Both the position numbers and the translations under genes were made by a program. The notes below the pieces were generated by a model that was given only the letters and a program-made list of their open reading frames with translations, did no database searches and was not told where the DNA came from. A DNA stretch of 64,000 nt from Larimichthys crocea (lineage: Eukaryota > Chordata > Actinopteri > Sciaenidae), in assembly GCF_000972845.2 (NCBI RefSeq), contig NC_040021.1, positions 23,730,801 to 23,794,800 of the forward strand. Reading direction: 5' to 3'. This document shows, in pieces, positions 23,872-35,029 of this stretch (positions are counted from its first letter, which is position 1; every line of letters starts with the position of its first letter).

Positions 23872-24175
23872 TACGACCCACAGGCTAGAAGTGGCCCAGC
23901 AGAGGGTCCATTACCGCCCGTAGGATGACTTTGGAAGTGTGAAAATCGCAGAGGAATCCATCCATTCAGCTATTCTCCATAACACCTTGGGGCTGGAGCA
24001 GATCCCAGCTGACATTAGGCAAGAGGCAGGGTCATCGGTTCATCACAGGGCTGACACAAAGAGTCAAATGACCATTCACACTCACATACAGACCTACGGG
24101 CAGTTTAGAGTCACCAATTAACCTGCACGTCTCTGGACTGTGGGAAAAAAGCTGGAGTACCCGGAAAGAACCATC
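23872..24175. repeat. Interspersed repeat D, copy 1
   Basis: Contains ATCCATCCATTCAGC, CTGGAGCAGATCCCAGCTGA, GGCAAGAGGCAGGGT, ATCACAGGGCTGACACA, ATTCACACTCACAT, TTTAGAGTCACCAATTAACC and GGACTGTGGGA. These occur in the same order at 52.57 kb and form one of the commonest teleost interspersed sequences. It probably derives from a retroelement, but I cannot name it with certainty. Confidence 0.75.
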
Positions 24176-24247
24176 TGTAACGCCACTTACCTGTCAGTCA
24201 AGTGTTCATGTTGTTAATTATGTGCAACTCTTTAGTATAATTGGAAC

Positions 24248-24520
24248 AGGTGAGTTAAAAAAATAAAAATCCACCCCCCTCACAGTTGTCATGAACAAAG
24301 AAATGAGCTAACTTCTGCTGTGAAGTTGAGCATTTTAATACAGGACTTCTGTAGCCTGCCTCAAGGGGCCGCTCGAGGAATTACAGTTTTTAGCACTTCC
24401 GCATTAGCTTCATTTCCCAGCACTGGAGGTTGCAGCGTGAGCAACACTCATAATGCCAAACTCAAGTTTTCCACAAACCAATGGGTTACATCACAGAGTC
24501 CTAAACAAGGATGTTAAATA
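24248..24520 (+). repeat. R1 interspersed repeat, copy 3
   Basis: Shares CACAGTTGTCATGAACA, CTTCTGCTGTGAAGTTG, the GCCTGCCTCAAGGGGCCGCT block, ACAGTTTTTAGCACTTCCGC and CTTCATTTCCCAGCACTGGA with copies at 0.1, 31.6 and 57 kb. The stretch with the TTTTTTGTACC motif is missing. Confidence 0.7.
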
Positions 24521-24560
24521 TTCCGAAACAAACACATATTGGCAACACTAGAGATTATTT

Positions 24561-24564
24561 TGTA

Positions 24565-24595
<31 letters not shown>

Positions 24596-24596
24596 G
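24561..24596. repeat. (TG)n(TA)n microsatellite
   Basis: A TG run turns into a short TA run. Confidence 0.9.
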
Positions 24597-25049
24597 AATG
24601 TAAACCTATTTACCTACCTAAATTATGTTTTATATTGATCTTTTATTTGCTTCCTTGTTCTTTTCACACTCCAGCTAATAAACACTCCAACACAATAATT
24701 TGATTTGATAATTTGTGCCCTATTGATGGGGCAGTGATATTATAAGCCTATTAACTTACATATTCACAGTCCGATTTTTTTCTGTTTGTTTGTTTGTTTG
24801 GCAGCTGTCCTTCCTGCATTTGGCAGCTGTAACCATGTTGCTTTTAGCCTAAATTATTTGTATGTTTGTGCTGCATATGCTGCAAACACTTGCAAATGAT
24901 TAGATTGTAAAACCATGGGTTGACTTGACTGGTTGATAACCACTGTCGGTTGACCTCTTAGCCAGATAGTGGATGTTAGACTTAGTGAAGCCAGATAATA
25001 TCATGGCACCTGTCAGTGAGATGTAGATCAGAACACAGTTCATCGCAGT

Positions 25050-25400
25050 TTGTAGTGTATTGGGCTACATATAGGAAGAAGGCAAGCTGGTGGAGACAGT
25101 GTGATGCTATCCATGTGGATGTTACTTTGACACATACTACCTATCTAAGCATTGTTGCAGATCATCAGACAAATGGTTTGAGGAGTTCAAGGTGTTGACT
25201 TGGCTTACCAAATTCCTAATCGAGCATCTGTTGGATGTGCTGGACAAACAAGTCAGATCCATGGAAGCTACTTACAGGATTAAAGGTTGCTAATGTCTTG
25301 GTACGAGCTACCACAGCACACCTTCAGAGGTCTAGTGGAATCATATTTCGATGGGTCAGAGCTGTTTTGGTGGCAAAGAGGGACCTAAACATTACTCAGT
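25050..25400 (+). pseudogene. Tc1/mariner-like transposase fragment, internally deleted
   Basis: The first frame gives HVDVTLTHTTYLSIVADH, the same region as in the two other Tc1 pieces. Directly after it the central catalytic part is deleted, and the text jumps to a NGLRSSRC-like stretch and then, in other frames, to HLLDVLDKQVRSMEA and RAVLVAKRDLN, the C-terminus of this family. At least two frame changes occur. The ADHQ junction marks the deletion. It cannot make an active transposase. Confidence 0.8.
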
Positions 25401-25404
25401 GCAT

Positions 25405-27130
25405 TGATCTTCGTAGGCCGCTGGAGTCTTGCCATCACTGTGACGTTGCCAGGCAACCAGTGGAGATTCCAGGAAGCTAAGCCTAGGTAACTAGCTGCTG
25501 GTGGTAGCTCCTTGACAGATTCAAGAGTGGTATTGATCTTCTTATTTAACTCTCAGCAAGAAAAGTACTTGTGAATGTGAAACTATCCTAAACTAAGAGT
25601 AATTGTGTCCTCCTAGGTGGCCACTATTGGCTCTAAGCTGCATGTTGGATATTTTGTATGATGCATTCCTGCAATTTGTACAGTTCTGAGATACAGTATA
25701 ATTGATTTTCTCATAATTATCACACTGCCTTTATTTCCACCTCTTTTCCTCATACTTTTCAACCATACCAACTGTTCTTATATTTCTCATAATGATTAAG
25801 CAGAACTGCAGCGTTCCAGCCATTAAGCAGTTGAAGCTAATGTTTGTTGGAGATATTATCCTCCCTTTTTTTCTGCCTCTGCACCCTACAAAGTGTATTT
25901 TGACGGCAGCCAAACTGTGTTCAGTGATATGTTTGGTGATTACTATTGGACGGCAGTTGTAATGTAGCATAAAGAGGCCCTTTCCTGCCTCGATTTTTGC
26001 CAGGGGCCATTTGTTATGTTGCCACATGCACCACCTGTTCTGGCATAAATAAAACATACTGCCACATCAGCCCACTGCTCCCTATAACTTAGTTTCTTCT
26101 GGAAAAAAAAAAAAAATACAGAATGCTGGCATGGTGGAGAATTCTATAGCGGTTGAAAAACAAGGTAAGAGATGCAAAATGGTTTGTTGAAAAAGCTGCT
26201 GCGGCTTCAAGATAAATTTTGGAAGTGAGATTGACAAATTCAAAGTGTTCTGTTGGTAATTTGTTGTTCTTTCAGCCTGGATTATAAAAAAAAAACAGTT
26301 CTTTGGTTCAGAGATAAAGCAGCATATTTCATCTTGTGCAGTGTGCAGCCAGAGGAAATGGGTTGCATCATAATGTTCTGTGTCAACACTGTATATGGAG
26401 CTCTTTTCTCCATTTCTTTTATTTACTCCTCTCTCCGAGTAGGCAGTTGAATGGACTGTGTTTTTGATCCGCAGCACCTCATGTGTTTGGCTTTGGGAAT
26501 CCCTTTGTGGCAGGCCTCTCTGATGTTTTAGCGTTGCCTGATATTATTTGGCTTTAATCCATTAGAATTTCAGACGCTGTCTGAGACCAATTGCCGGAGT
26601 TGTGTCCTCATTAGAAGGTAATAATATCCAGCTGGCCCCTCTCGATGCCTACAAACGATTCCGAGGCTTATCGACAAAGCAAAAGAAAAAGGTGCTGCTG
26701 CTTTTGACTCGGTGCCAGACATCAGAGAGAGAGAGAGGGGGTTGAATATGGGAAAAGAAAAGGGGGGTCACATAAAGGCCCGAATTAAACTGAAAAATAA
26801 ATTGAAGCAAGTATATGACGACCAATAGGAAACTGAATCCTCGTCTAACATTTCACCTTGTCATTTCGGTGCTGTTTGCTCAGAATGTGACAAATGGTTG
26901 CTCTGTGGTTCATGGGCAATGCTGCAGGAATGAATACACAGACTTCTGATCAAACGTTGACCTCGTATTCAAAACCTTTTCTGAGAAGTGAAGAAAAAAT
27001 CTGTAATCATAAAAAAAAAAAAAAAATTAAATCCTTGCAGTCCTTTTAATTCATGGACAGTGCTTCATTTTCATGTGCCAAAGTGGATCTGCAGGACAAA
27101 CTTCTTGTGCAACCAATACAACCAAACCAG
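25405..27130. other. Non-coding stretch, possible conserved block near 26.5-26.7 kb
   Basis: Short overlapping frames without recognised products. The part 26490-26740 is free of the repeats seen elsewhere and includes TAATCCATTAGAATTT and TCATTAGAAGGTAATAATAT, rich in ATTA-type homeodomain sites. This may be regulatory DNA but there is no proof in a single sequence. A GA run lies near 26727. Confidence 0.4.
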
Positions 27131-27136
27131 CATCTG

Positions 27137-27190
27137 TAATCAATCAATCAGACTTTATTTGTATAGCACGTTTTATACAAATAGAATGTA
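27137..27190 (+). repeat. Fragment of a tail repeat (TTTATTTGTATAGCAC)
   Basis: The phrase AATCAATCAGACTTTATTTG followed by TATAGCACGTTTTATAC recalls the tail of a frequent fish retroelement. Only about 50 bases remain. Confidence 0.45.
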
Positions 27191-27214
27191 AAAAAGGGCA
27201 GCTGCTGGCCCGGA

Positions 27215-27293
27215 GTCATCAGGAGATGCTGCAATGTAAAGCTGTGTGTCATCAGTGTAGTTATGGAAATTATATTATTCATCTCCTGATGAC
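27215..27293. repeat. 14-bp inverted repeat around a 51-base loop
   Basis: GTCATCAGGAGATG (27215-27228) and its exact reverse complement CATCTCCTGATGAC (27280-27293) flank 51 bases. GC(A)ATGTAAAGCTGTGT also occurs as a direct repeat at about 27231 and 27307. No element could be assigned. Confidence 0.6.
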
Positions 27294-27319
27294 GTCCCCA
27301 AGTGGCAGCATGTAAAGCT

Positions 27320-29045
27320 GTGTCAATGAAGGTGTGCTTTTTTACACTTTATATGCATTTGTCTGCTTATGACATAACGGTTGATGAATTAACAGCTATT
27401 TTATTTATTTCTGTTTATAAGCTGGTTAATATTTACACATACACAAAGTTGTATAAAGTACATTTATGCAGCTATTGTTTTGACTAGTTTTTTTTTTATA
27501 CCTTTGTCTTGAGGAAGCCATAATTTACTCCACTACATGTATATTTTTGAGATGGCTACAGTCACTTTGCAGTTTGTAGATAATCATGAATCCATAAAGT
27601 ATTTATGAATCATTAGGCATCACAACTTACACTGAAAGTGTGCCTACAATATAAAGTAGTCCCCAATACTGCGCACATGCCAATATAACTAGTATTAGTA
27701 TAGTAATATTATATGTAGCAATGTTATAGTAGTATATAATTTAATAATTATAATACACGGTAATAGCAATTATTTAACAGCAGATTTTAATTAGCACAGT
27801 TCAAATTTTGAAATGCATTAAAAGAGGAAGGAACTAAATAATAAAATAAGTCACACTGTATGGCTACGACTATGAGAGTAGTGATCATCATATTAATCAT
27901 AATCCCGTCACATTGAACAGCAGTCTTTTTAATCATGAAATGTGCGTTCACTTGTAATAATATCTAATTTAATGGCCAGTGTTGTCCTCTTTCCATTCAG
28001 AGAGGAGAGCAGCTCCAGCTGATGTCTTTGCCGCAGTTTTTGATCCAGTTATGCATAATGGGAATAATTCATTCTGATACTTTAGCATTGCTTTCGTACA
28101 TTGTACTGTGCAGTACTTAACAGTTTTGTATAATGTCAAACAGGAATGGACAACATATGAACATGGATGATGGATGATGACACACTGTATTTAGATCTAC
28201 AACCGTCACGTGTAACTGAAAGAAGTGCTGCTAACCCTGACACAGTCAGAGCTCCACCTGTCACGGTATGAAACACTCGCGTTGACTCATCTCTAATGAA
28301 TATTCATGCTTCCTGGTTGCACTGTGTTTGTGCTGATGAAGGCCTTTCCAGTGGCGATGTCAAGGTTGCCGGCCAGATGTACAGATGCATCCGCTGAATG
28401 TGTTGGCAGAGTGTGAGACTGAAAGAACAGATATGCTTTCACTTGTCATATGGTGCCAAAAAACCTGTCTAAAATATAACTCCTGTCAAATATTCAAATA
28501 AGAGGTGATGAATTTTTAAAGGGACTTAAATGAATCCCTTGCCTTTCAATATTGTAAATCTTGCTGCTAATATATGTTACATTAAAAACAATTAAAAACT
28601 TATAAACCACACAACCCTAACCCTATGTTGTTTGTAATATTGTATTTTGATGTTTTTTTAACATAAAAATATGACGAAAGCTGCTAGATTACTGCTTAAT
28701 TAAGACATCTGCGATATTTTACAGAAGACAATTAGTGCCAGATGTGAAAAATTCATTTAAGTTTTGAGTTTAAAGTAAAAAAATAACAAATCTCTGACTG
28801 AAATTCTCTATTCTGAGTTTTCTTTTGTTTGTTTGTTTGTTTTTTTACTTTAAATTCAAATGCATTTAAATTTAAAATTAGGTTTTAAAAAAAAGACATT
28901 TTTACCTGAATGTTCCCATGTTCACATTGCTGCTGAGAGAAGTGAAAATATTCTGCTCATAAGTGCTTCTGCTCAAGGTCATCATATTTGCTGCTTAATG
29001 TTTATTTTCTGAAGCTTTACTGCAGATTTGATGTGCAACTTGTAT
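27320..29045. other. Non-coding stretch, nothing recognised
   Basis: Very AT-rich DNA with only minimal frames. No repeated copy from the window falls here. Confidence 0.5.
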
Positions 29046-29242
29046 TTAAAAGGTCCAGTGTGTAACATTTAGAAGGATCAAGAAATGGAATATAATATCC
29101 ACAACTATTGTTTTTAGTGAGTTCTGCAGCCACTGTAGTTTCTCTTTTACGGTTGGAAGAGGGACTGAGGTGACCAGGTGTTCAGTTTGTTTGTTTGCAG
29201 TGTCACTGCTCAATGCCACAAAATCCTGCACATTGGAACTTC
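29046..29242 (+). mobile_element. TTAA-ended MITE, copy 2 (short, diverged)
   Basis: It starts TTAAAAGGTCCAGTGTGTAA with CATTTAGAAGG and ends near CACATTGGAACTT, so the tips resemble those of the MITE at 18.5 kb, but the interior differs and the right tip is worn. It may be a related but separate subfamily. Confidence 0.5.
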
Positions 29243-29515
29243 GAATATTTAAATCAGCATTTGTAAATTGTTCCCAAGCAACATGTAAATCCTAAATCCT
29301 GTCTGATCACTGTAATTATTATTATTAATGGTCTACTGAATAAACAAAACACTCTTGAGTCTCATGCTGAAAAAACAAGAGAACAAAAGAGAGACACAAC
29401 AGGACAAACAAGAATGTGAAACAGTGGTAAAAAATAAATGTGAGGTAGTTGTAATATTTGTTTAAATGGTACATCTTCCATTTCTTCCAATCTACAGTCA
29501 AGATTTTGTGTCATT

Positions 29516-29665
29516 TTAGGGGATCACCAAAGTCACTAGGATTAATCCTCTGGGGACCATGAATGTCCGCCCATAATAGAGCTATACTGCCAATGTAAAT
29601 GAAGTTCATCCATCACAGTGGCTATACTGTAGACAGCTCCACCGCAGTGTCTAAAGAAGTGGTTA
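29516..29665 (+). repeat. Interspersed repeat J, copy 2
   Basis: GGGGATCACCAAAGTCACTA, CCTCTGGGGACCATGAATGT and later GAAGTTCATCC match the family seen at 9.15, 36.68 and 42.41 kb. Confidence 0.65.
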
Positions 29666-30149
29666 TACCAGGCCAAGTTTGTGAAAAATGTGAATATTAA
29701 ATAATGTACCAGACCTCAGGAATAATTCTATTTGATGTAATGGTGCAATAAAAAACAGGTTTTAATATTTGAACACATCATGGAGCCCATGTTGGAACAG
29801 GCAGATAGAGAATAAATTGTCAATCAGGGTGGAAAGATGTTTTTCAAAGGGTTAATTTACTGGAAAATCTGGCATGAAAGGTTAATGAATTGTTGATTCA
29901 ATTTTTGATTAGCTAATGTTTCCATCTAACCATCAAATACATTTTTGAAAAATGGATGCTGTTTAAAAATGAATGGGGAGAACTTTAGCTAAGTTTTGCT
30001 TCCTGAATGTTAAAATGTCCATAAAGGGAAATGCAAACAGGTCTTTCAGAATGATATTTGTTGGTCATGGTGATGTTTCAGACTGTTATCTTGTCCTTTC
30101 AGTCACCGGTCATCATGAAAGTTGTTGAATAATGTTGTAACTGTAAAAA

Positions 30150-30345
30150 AATTATCTTGTGACACTTATCATATGGAGCCGGTCTAGACTCTTTATGATA
30201 TTAATTACAGAGACCCAACAACTCCAACCATGAGCAAGCACTTGGTGACAGCGGCAAGGAAATACTTCCTTTAAACAGGCAGAAACCTCGAGCAGACCCC
30301 AGCTCATGGTGGACAGCCATCTGCCACAACTGGAAATCTACTTTT
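30150..30345 (+). repeat. Interspersed repeat E, copy 2
   Basis: Shares with 21.9 kb the order TTATCTTGTGACACTTATCA, GGTCTAGACTCTTTATGATA, GAGACCCAACAACTCC, GAGCAAGCACTTGGTGACAG, GGCAGAAACCTCGAG and TGGTGGACAGCCATCTGCC. The front part with TTTATTTATATAG is missing. Confidence 0.7.
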
Positions 30346-30481
30346 TACTGCACCAACTGGCTTTTCAAATTAAATGATTCATAATTAGAAACACTGTTAA
30401 TACTTAAGAGCAATGCTAGTCAGTCTTCATTCCAGAAAATTTGCGAAATGCAGACAGTGGCACACTTTCTCAGGCAGGCAA

Positions 30482-30519
30482 ACACACACACACACACACA
30501 CACACACTCTCTCTCTCTC
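30482..30519. repeat. (CA)n(CT)n microsatellite
   Basis: A CA run changes to a CT run. Confidence 0.9.
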
Positions 30520-30524
30520 CGAGG

Positions 30525-31375
30525 ACGGCAGGAAAACTCAGCAGTGCGTCTGAATCGCAAACCAATCGATTACTGTGTCCTCTCCGCTTTCCCTCACAGA
30601 GCTGAGGGGCCGGACATCAGCAGGGAACCCTGTAGGAGTCAATGAGCTCAGATATCTGACACACACCACTGACGACGACAACATCAAGGTCGGACAGCAT
30701 GACTGTGTACACGTGCATGAATGAGAGAGATGAGAGCCAAAACCTTACCAGAGACCTCCAATAAGGCCCTGCTAACACAGAGTGCACAACTAATCTGAAT
30801 ACACAGCTAGGCCAATATTAGCTCAGTCATATGACACTCAAATGACCCCACCCCCTTACTTTCTTTTATTCATTTTTATTCACTGTCTTTCTCTCCTATT
30901 TGCCCTCTAAGCGGCTGCATTGCCACAAAATAAATGCTCTTCTGCAGACATAAAGAGCTGCAGTGAAGTGCACATGCAGTACTGCACTACAAGCTTAATG
31001 GATGCTCGAGGTAAGACATGCATTATGCATATGGTAGAGGTTCAGACCAGGACCATGTGACCTGGAGGATTTTCGCAGGCACAGTCAAGGAGCATCTTGA
31101 TGGATCAGAAAAATTATTTTTTATTACTCGGTGAGTACTTGCTCACTGTAAAACATTGCATTTTCTCTGATGTTTTATTAAATCGAGTGATGGAATTAAA
31201 AAGCTGCTCTTATTCACAGATAAATCTAGACTTCTCTTTGATCAAAATCCTGCTTTTACAGGCAATAAGCACAGAGTCTTGGCGTCGTAGGCTGTATCGG
31301 TAAATAATAATTTTCGCCCTTTCTGAGTTGAGTGGAAGCTTTGCTACCTCCTACTGAATAGTTCCCTGGTTAGCA
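30525..31375. other. Non-coding stretch, nothing recognised
   Basis: No repeat or gene recognised. Confidence 0.5.
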
Positions 31376-31379
31376 TCGA

Positions 31380-31830
31380 TGTCAGTATAAAGAATGGACA
31401 GAGTATGTGTGATGTCACCCACAGGTATCTAAAGAGCTTTTTTAAAGCTCAGAATATGTGGCTCTGCCATGTTGGCAGGCCTGCTTCTGGCTAATATAAA
31501 AACAAACAAGCCATCTTTAATGGCACCTTAATATCATCTGAACAGGTGAGTTGTATATAAATTCACCCTCAGTACAGTTATCATGAACGGGGAAATTAGC
31601 TATAGAGACCAAAACAGTTTTTTGTACCAGGCTGTAAACATGTTTATTTCTGCTGTGAAGTTGGACATTTGAACATGGGGACTTATGGAGACTGACTCAA
31701 TTCTGTAGCCAGCCTCAAGTGGCCGCTTGAGGAACTGCAGTTTTTGGCACTCACACATTGGCTTCATTTCACAGCCACGGGGGTTGCTGTTTGGTGTGGC
31801 TCCAGAGATGACATCATTGGCCAGTCAGTT
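31380..31830 (+). repeat. R1 interspersed repeat, copy 4 (longest)
   Basis: This copy joins both parts seen separately elsewhere: the start AGTATAAAGAATGGACAGAG shared with 4.09 kb, a TATCTAAAGAGCTTTTTTAA part, a GCCATGTTGGCAGGCCTGCT part, and from about 31540 the segment that matches bases 50-320 almost exactly. It therefore gives the best picture of the unit, about 450 bases. No terminal inverted repeat or A-rich tail was seen. Confidence 0.7.
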
Positions 31831-31837
31831 GTTCCAC

Positions 31838-31985
31838 CACTTTGGACCAAACTGATGGAATGCCGTGAAATTTAGTACACACATTGATTTTTCTGGCTGC
31901 TTGGTTAGCATCTGCAACTAGTCACTTTACCTCAAACACTGGGTAGAAACATAATAGGTGGTTCCTCATGTTGGCTGTGTTGCCA
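31838..31985 (-). repeat. Fragment related to repeat J, reverse orientation
   Basis: CCACCACTTTGGACCAAACT followed by GGAATGCCGTGAAATTTAGT is, in reverse complement, the later half of the fish repeat whose first half is the J phrase. It lies directly behind the R1 copy. Confidence 0.45.
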
Positions 31986-31989
31986 AAGT

Positions 31990-32730
31990 ATTTGAATTTC
32001 ATTTAACACCCTACAATTTGTGTGGCTCTTGTCCAAGTCATGTTTGCCTTCAATTTCATGAAAGCCAAAATGCTCCCATACGGTAGCGGCCATATTTGCA
32101 GTTCTGTAATAGTGGGTTGCATCAGGTGATGTTAATATTGGAATTTTAGTTTTAAAATTAATTAACTTTTATGGACTGAAACATAATAGTTCTAGAGAAA
32201 ATTGAGATGCATTGAAAACCTGATTACTTTTCCCACCCTTAGTTGATAAGTCAGGTACTGATGATGACTTAATGGTTCCTTCTGGTACCTAAACATAGGT
32301 ACGGTGGAAAACCAGACTGTGCAGAAACACAGAAAGGAGAAGAACTTCTGCTTATGCTAGAAAGTATGTCCTGTCACTGGTTTTATGCCCCTCCATGCCT
32401 TAGACTCAGCATCACTTTTCCTTCAAAAAAATGAATATGACTAAATTGGAGCTGGTCAGTATCAGTTACGACCGGTACGAATCACTGAGGGAAAAGCTTC
32501 TCCCTGCCACTGCATGAGTAGGTGATGATGGCTTTTCTATTGCAATTTGATCTACCTGTGATGAAGTGGAGTGCACCATTAAGATTGGGGATTTCTGCTG
32601 GATTTATTCCCCCAACAGCCGCTGTCCTTGAAAAACATCTGTCAGCGCTGCCAGGGATGGATCGGCTCCCAGAGAAAACACACTGCAGAGTGATGAGGTC
32701 CGTGGTGAATTCTCTCTGTGTGAATTACAG
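31990..32730. other. Non-coding stretch, nothing recognised
   Basis: No gene or repeat recognised. Confidence 0.45.
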
Positions 32731-32734
32731 TAGC

Positions 32735-32915
32735 TGAAAAGTAAAGAGAAGTTGTGACTTGCAGCTGGAAGGTTGCCAGTTGCAATCCCAACTGTAATCT
32801 ATTGCGTGTAAATGAATGAAGGCCGCTCTCTGCTGTTGTGTACAGGTAAAGGTGCCCTGGAGCACAGCAATTAACCCCCAACTGCTCCAATGCACCCGCT
32901 CAGTGGCTTTTGGGG
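32735..32915 (+). mobile_element. tRNA-derived SINE, diverged
   Basis: GGAAGGTTGCCAGTTGCAAT with CCCAACTG resembles a B-box region with its neighbours. It is followed by GTAAAGGTGCCCTGGAGCAC and TTAACCCCCAACTGCTCC, the body block of fish tRNA SINEs. The A-box part upstream is not clear (TAGCTGAAAAGTAAAGAGAA). A worn and inactive copy. Confidence 0.65.
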
Positions 32916-33004
32916 AAATGTTGCTACATACTCTGGAAAATATAGCATATTTTTTAAGATTTTGTTAGGACAATTCAGTATATAATTTGTGGGCAGGGCC
33001 TCAG

Positions 33005-33295
33005 GGTCTGTGAAGTGAAGCCAATGAGGAAGTGTCTTAAAACTGTATTTTTTCTAGCAGGTGACAGCGCCATTGGCTGCAAAAAAGGAATAGATTGCAT
33101 TGAGTTTTATGAGAAAATGGGCCTACTTTTCACTTGATTTATTACCCCAGTAAAAAGTTTCCTCATGAGTCTCTGTTTTCAAGTCTTCTTTGATAAAGCA
33201 TGATGTCCATTTAGTAAATTATGGTCCCATTTAGAGTAAAATGGACGATATAGCAGGGTGTGCTTTAGGGCAGTGGCTACCCCTATGTGGAGGTA
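33005..33295 (+). repeat. Interspersed repeat L
   Basis: GTGAAGCCAATGAGGAAGTG, TTAAAACTGTATTTTTTCTA, TTTTCACTTGATTTATTACC, TTAGTAAATTATGGTCCCAT and GTGTGCTTTAGGGCAGTGGC occur in an order that I know from many teleost repeats. There is no second copy in this window. Confidence 0.55.
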
Positions 33296-33779
33296 GCCTT
33301 TACATACATAAAACATACAAGCTAGACTACAGACAACATAAATTAGTGGTAGTAATGTATGCTGAGAAATGATACTGGGTGTAGAAACTAGATTAGATCA
33401 GATTGGGGTGTGGGGTAAAGAGCGTTGCTTGTATGGTGGAGAGGAGATATGAAATATATGTAACAATAACATTGTTTTAATGATAAAAATAATCTAATTA
33501 TAAAGCAGTATTACACAAGATGTTGTACTCAATATCAGCGAGGCTGTAATTCGAGCAGCCTTGTGCCAAAGTTACTCACAGCACTCCCTCTTGTGTGATA
33601 TAGCTTTTATACAATCATTCCGAGTGCCATTCATTTGGTAACAGTAATAAAGACAGATGACAGATGATGACTGTTGTAACATCAATGTAACATTCATTAG
33701 AACACCTGTGAAGGGGAGTGATACATGTAGTTAAAAGTCTCAGTGCTGTTATTCTCTGTATCAGCACTCATGGAATCCC

Positions 33780-34030
33780 AGCAAGCCAAATGACGTCCGT
33801 TTAACATCATGTTGATGTAATTCGGTGATGTTCCGGACTAGGCTAAATCACGGCCAAATAGGCAATGTTTTAGATGTTATTTACAGGACCTCGACGGCTT
33901 TTTAATTACCCTTACCTACCACATAACCGTCCAATTTATGTCGTCGAGAGGATGTCTTGGTGACCACGTCCTGGAAATGATATCCAAACGTCCCCCTATT
34001 CAGCTGTGATCGCTGAAAAGCCGCCATCGC
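33780..34030. repeat. Probable interspersed sequence rich in GACGT-like words
   Basis: The stretch has many related words (ATGACGTCCGTTTAAC, GATGTCTTGGTGACCACGTC, TCCAAACGTCCCCC) with the look of a fish repeat built from degenerate units. There is no other copy in the window, so this rests on memory only. Confidence 0.35.
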
Positions 34031-34034
34031 ATCA

Positions 34035-34930
34035 TATTTAAACATCCAGAGTGAGAGAAGAGAAGTGCCGAATCAAATTTTGCATTTTGCAAAGACTAGC
34101 ATTGTCCAGTTCAAGGCAATATATGCAATACATGATCATAAATCTTTTATCATAAGTCTTTTACAAAATGCAGCGTTTCAGTCATTTAAGTACAATATTT
34201 TGAAAAATATATATTTAATAAAAACAATACTGAACAATTTGAAGACAGAAATGATGCAAATAAACCAAACTTTACAGATTTAATTAAAACCAAACTATTT
34301 ACTGTTTACAACTGAACAGAAACAATCTTTTGGGGGGTTTTTGGCCTTTATTTGACAGAGACAGCTGAAGAGTGACAGCAATGTGGAGAGACAGAGATGG
34401 GGAATGACAATAAAATATGAAAATAAAATCCTCTGCTGGAAAGACTTGGGAGATAAAAATCAAATCAGTATTAATATACATAGATAGATAGCCTGGCCAT
34501 GGACAAAATATTTAGCTGGCTTTCCACAAATCAGCCATTTCCTCCCTCACTTGCGTATGTAAAAATATATTTTACATTGAACTAAAACACTATTTTAAAA
34601 TTATTGATAACTTTCACCTTAATAATAACTATACATATTAACTATACAATTTTGTTATTTAACTGTAAAACTTTAATTTACTTATTAATTATTTGTGTCT
34701 GGTGTTATAGGAGGGGAGAGGGTTGCGAGATGAGATTCAATCATATGCCACATTGTTTGCTGGATTTCTTTTATTATATCCCCCTGCACCAGACCTTCCC
34801 GGCACATGTTTTATCTAATGGTTGCAGACTTGTCCCAACGTTTGATAGCATCTGTAATACAAAATCAATAACACTGTCAGACTTTGAAAACTTTAATTCT
34901 AGGACAGTAAAAACATTAATAACAATGTTG
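34035..34930. other. Non-coding stretch, nothing recognised
   Basis: Very AT-rich DNA. Short frames, none recognised. Confidence 0.5.
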
Positions 34931-34937
34931 TAATTAC

Positions 34938-35025
34938 CTGAGACAGCTGCATGTACAGCTGAAAGGCCATCTTTACCCCTGTCTCCCTTATGTTCATTCC
35001 AGCCATGAGGCTGTTGGTGAACAAT
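34938..35025 (-). other. Exon-like segment, 88 bases, strong splice signals
   Basis: On the minus strand a long pyrimidine tract (TTGTTTGTCTTTCTTCTATT) ends in TTTCAG, followed by 88 open bases and the donor CAG|GTAATT. The frame reads IVHQQPHGWNEHKGDRGKDG and LSAVHAAVS. The end LSAVHAA vaguely recalls an ankyrin helix, but this is too little to call. It joins in frame with the segment at 35542-35563 (phase 0 junction). I do not recognise the product. It may be a real exon of an unannotated minus-strand gene, a non-coding transcript, or chance. Confidence 0.25.
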
Positions 35026-35029
35026 CTGA

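Noticed and set aside
26082..26477. 131-codon minus-strand open frame
   Set aside because: Partly a translation of poly-A/T tracts (runs of F and K), no domain, and an overlapping open frame on the other strand.
28608..28625. Telomere-like CCCTAACCCTA
   Set aside because: Fewer than two full units; chance.
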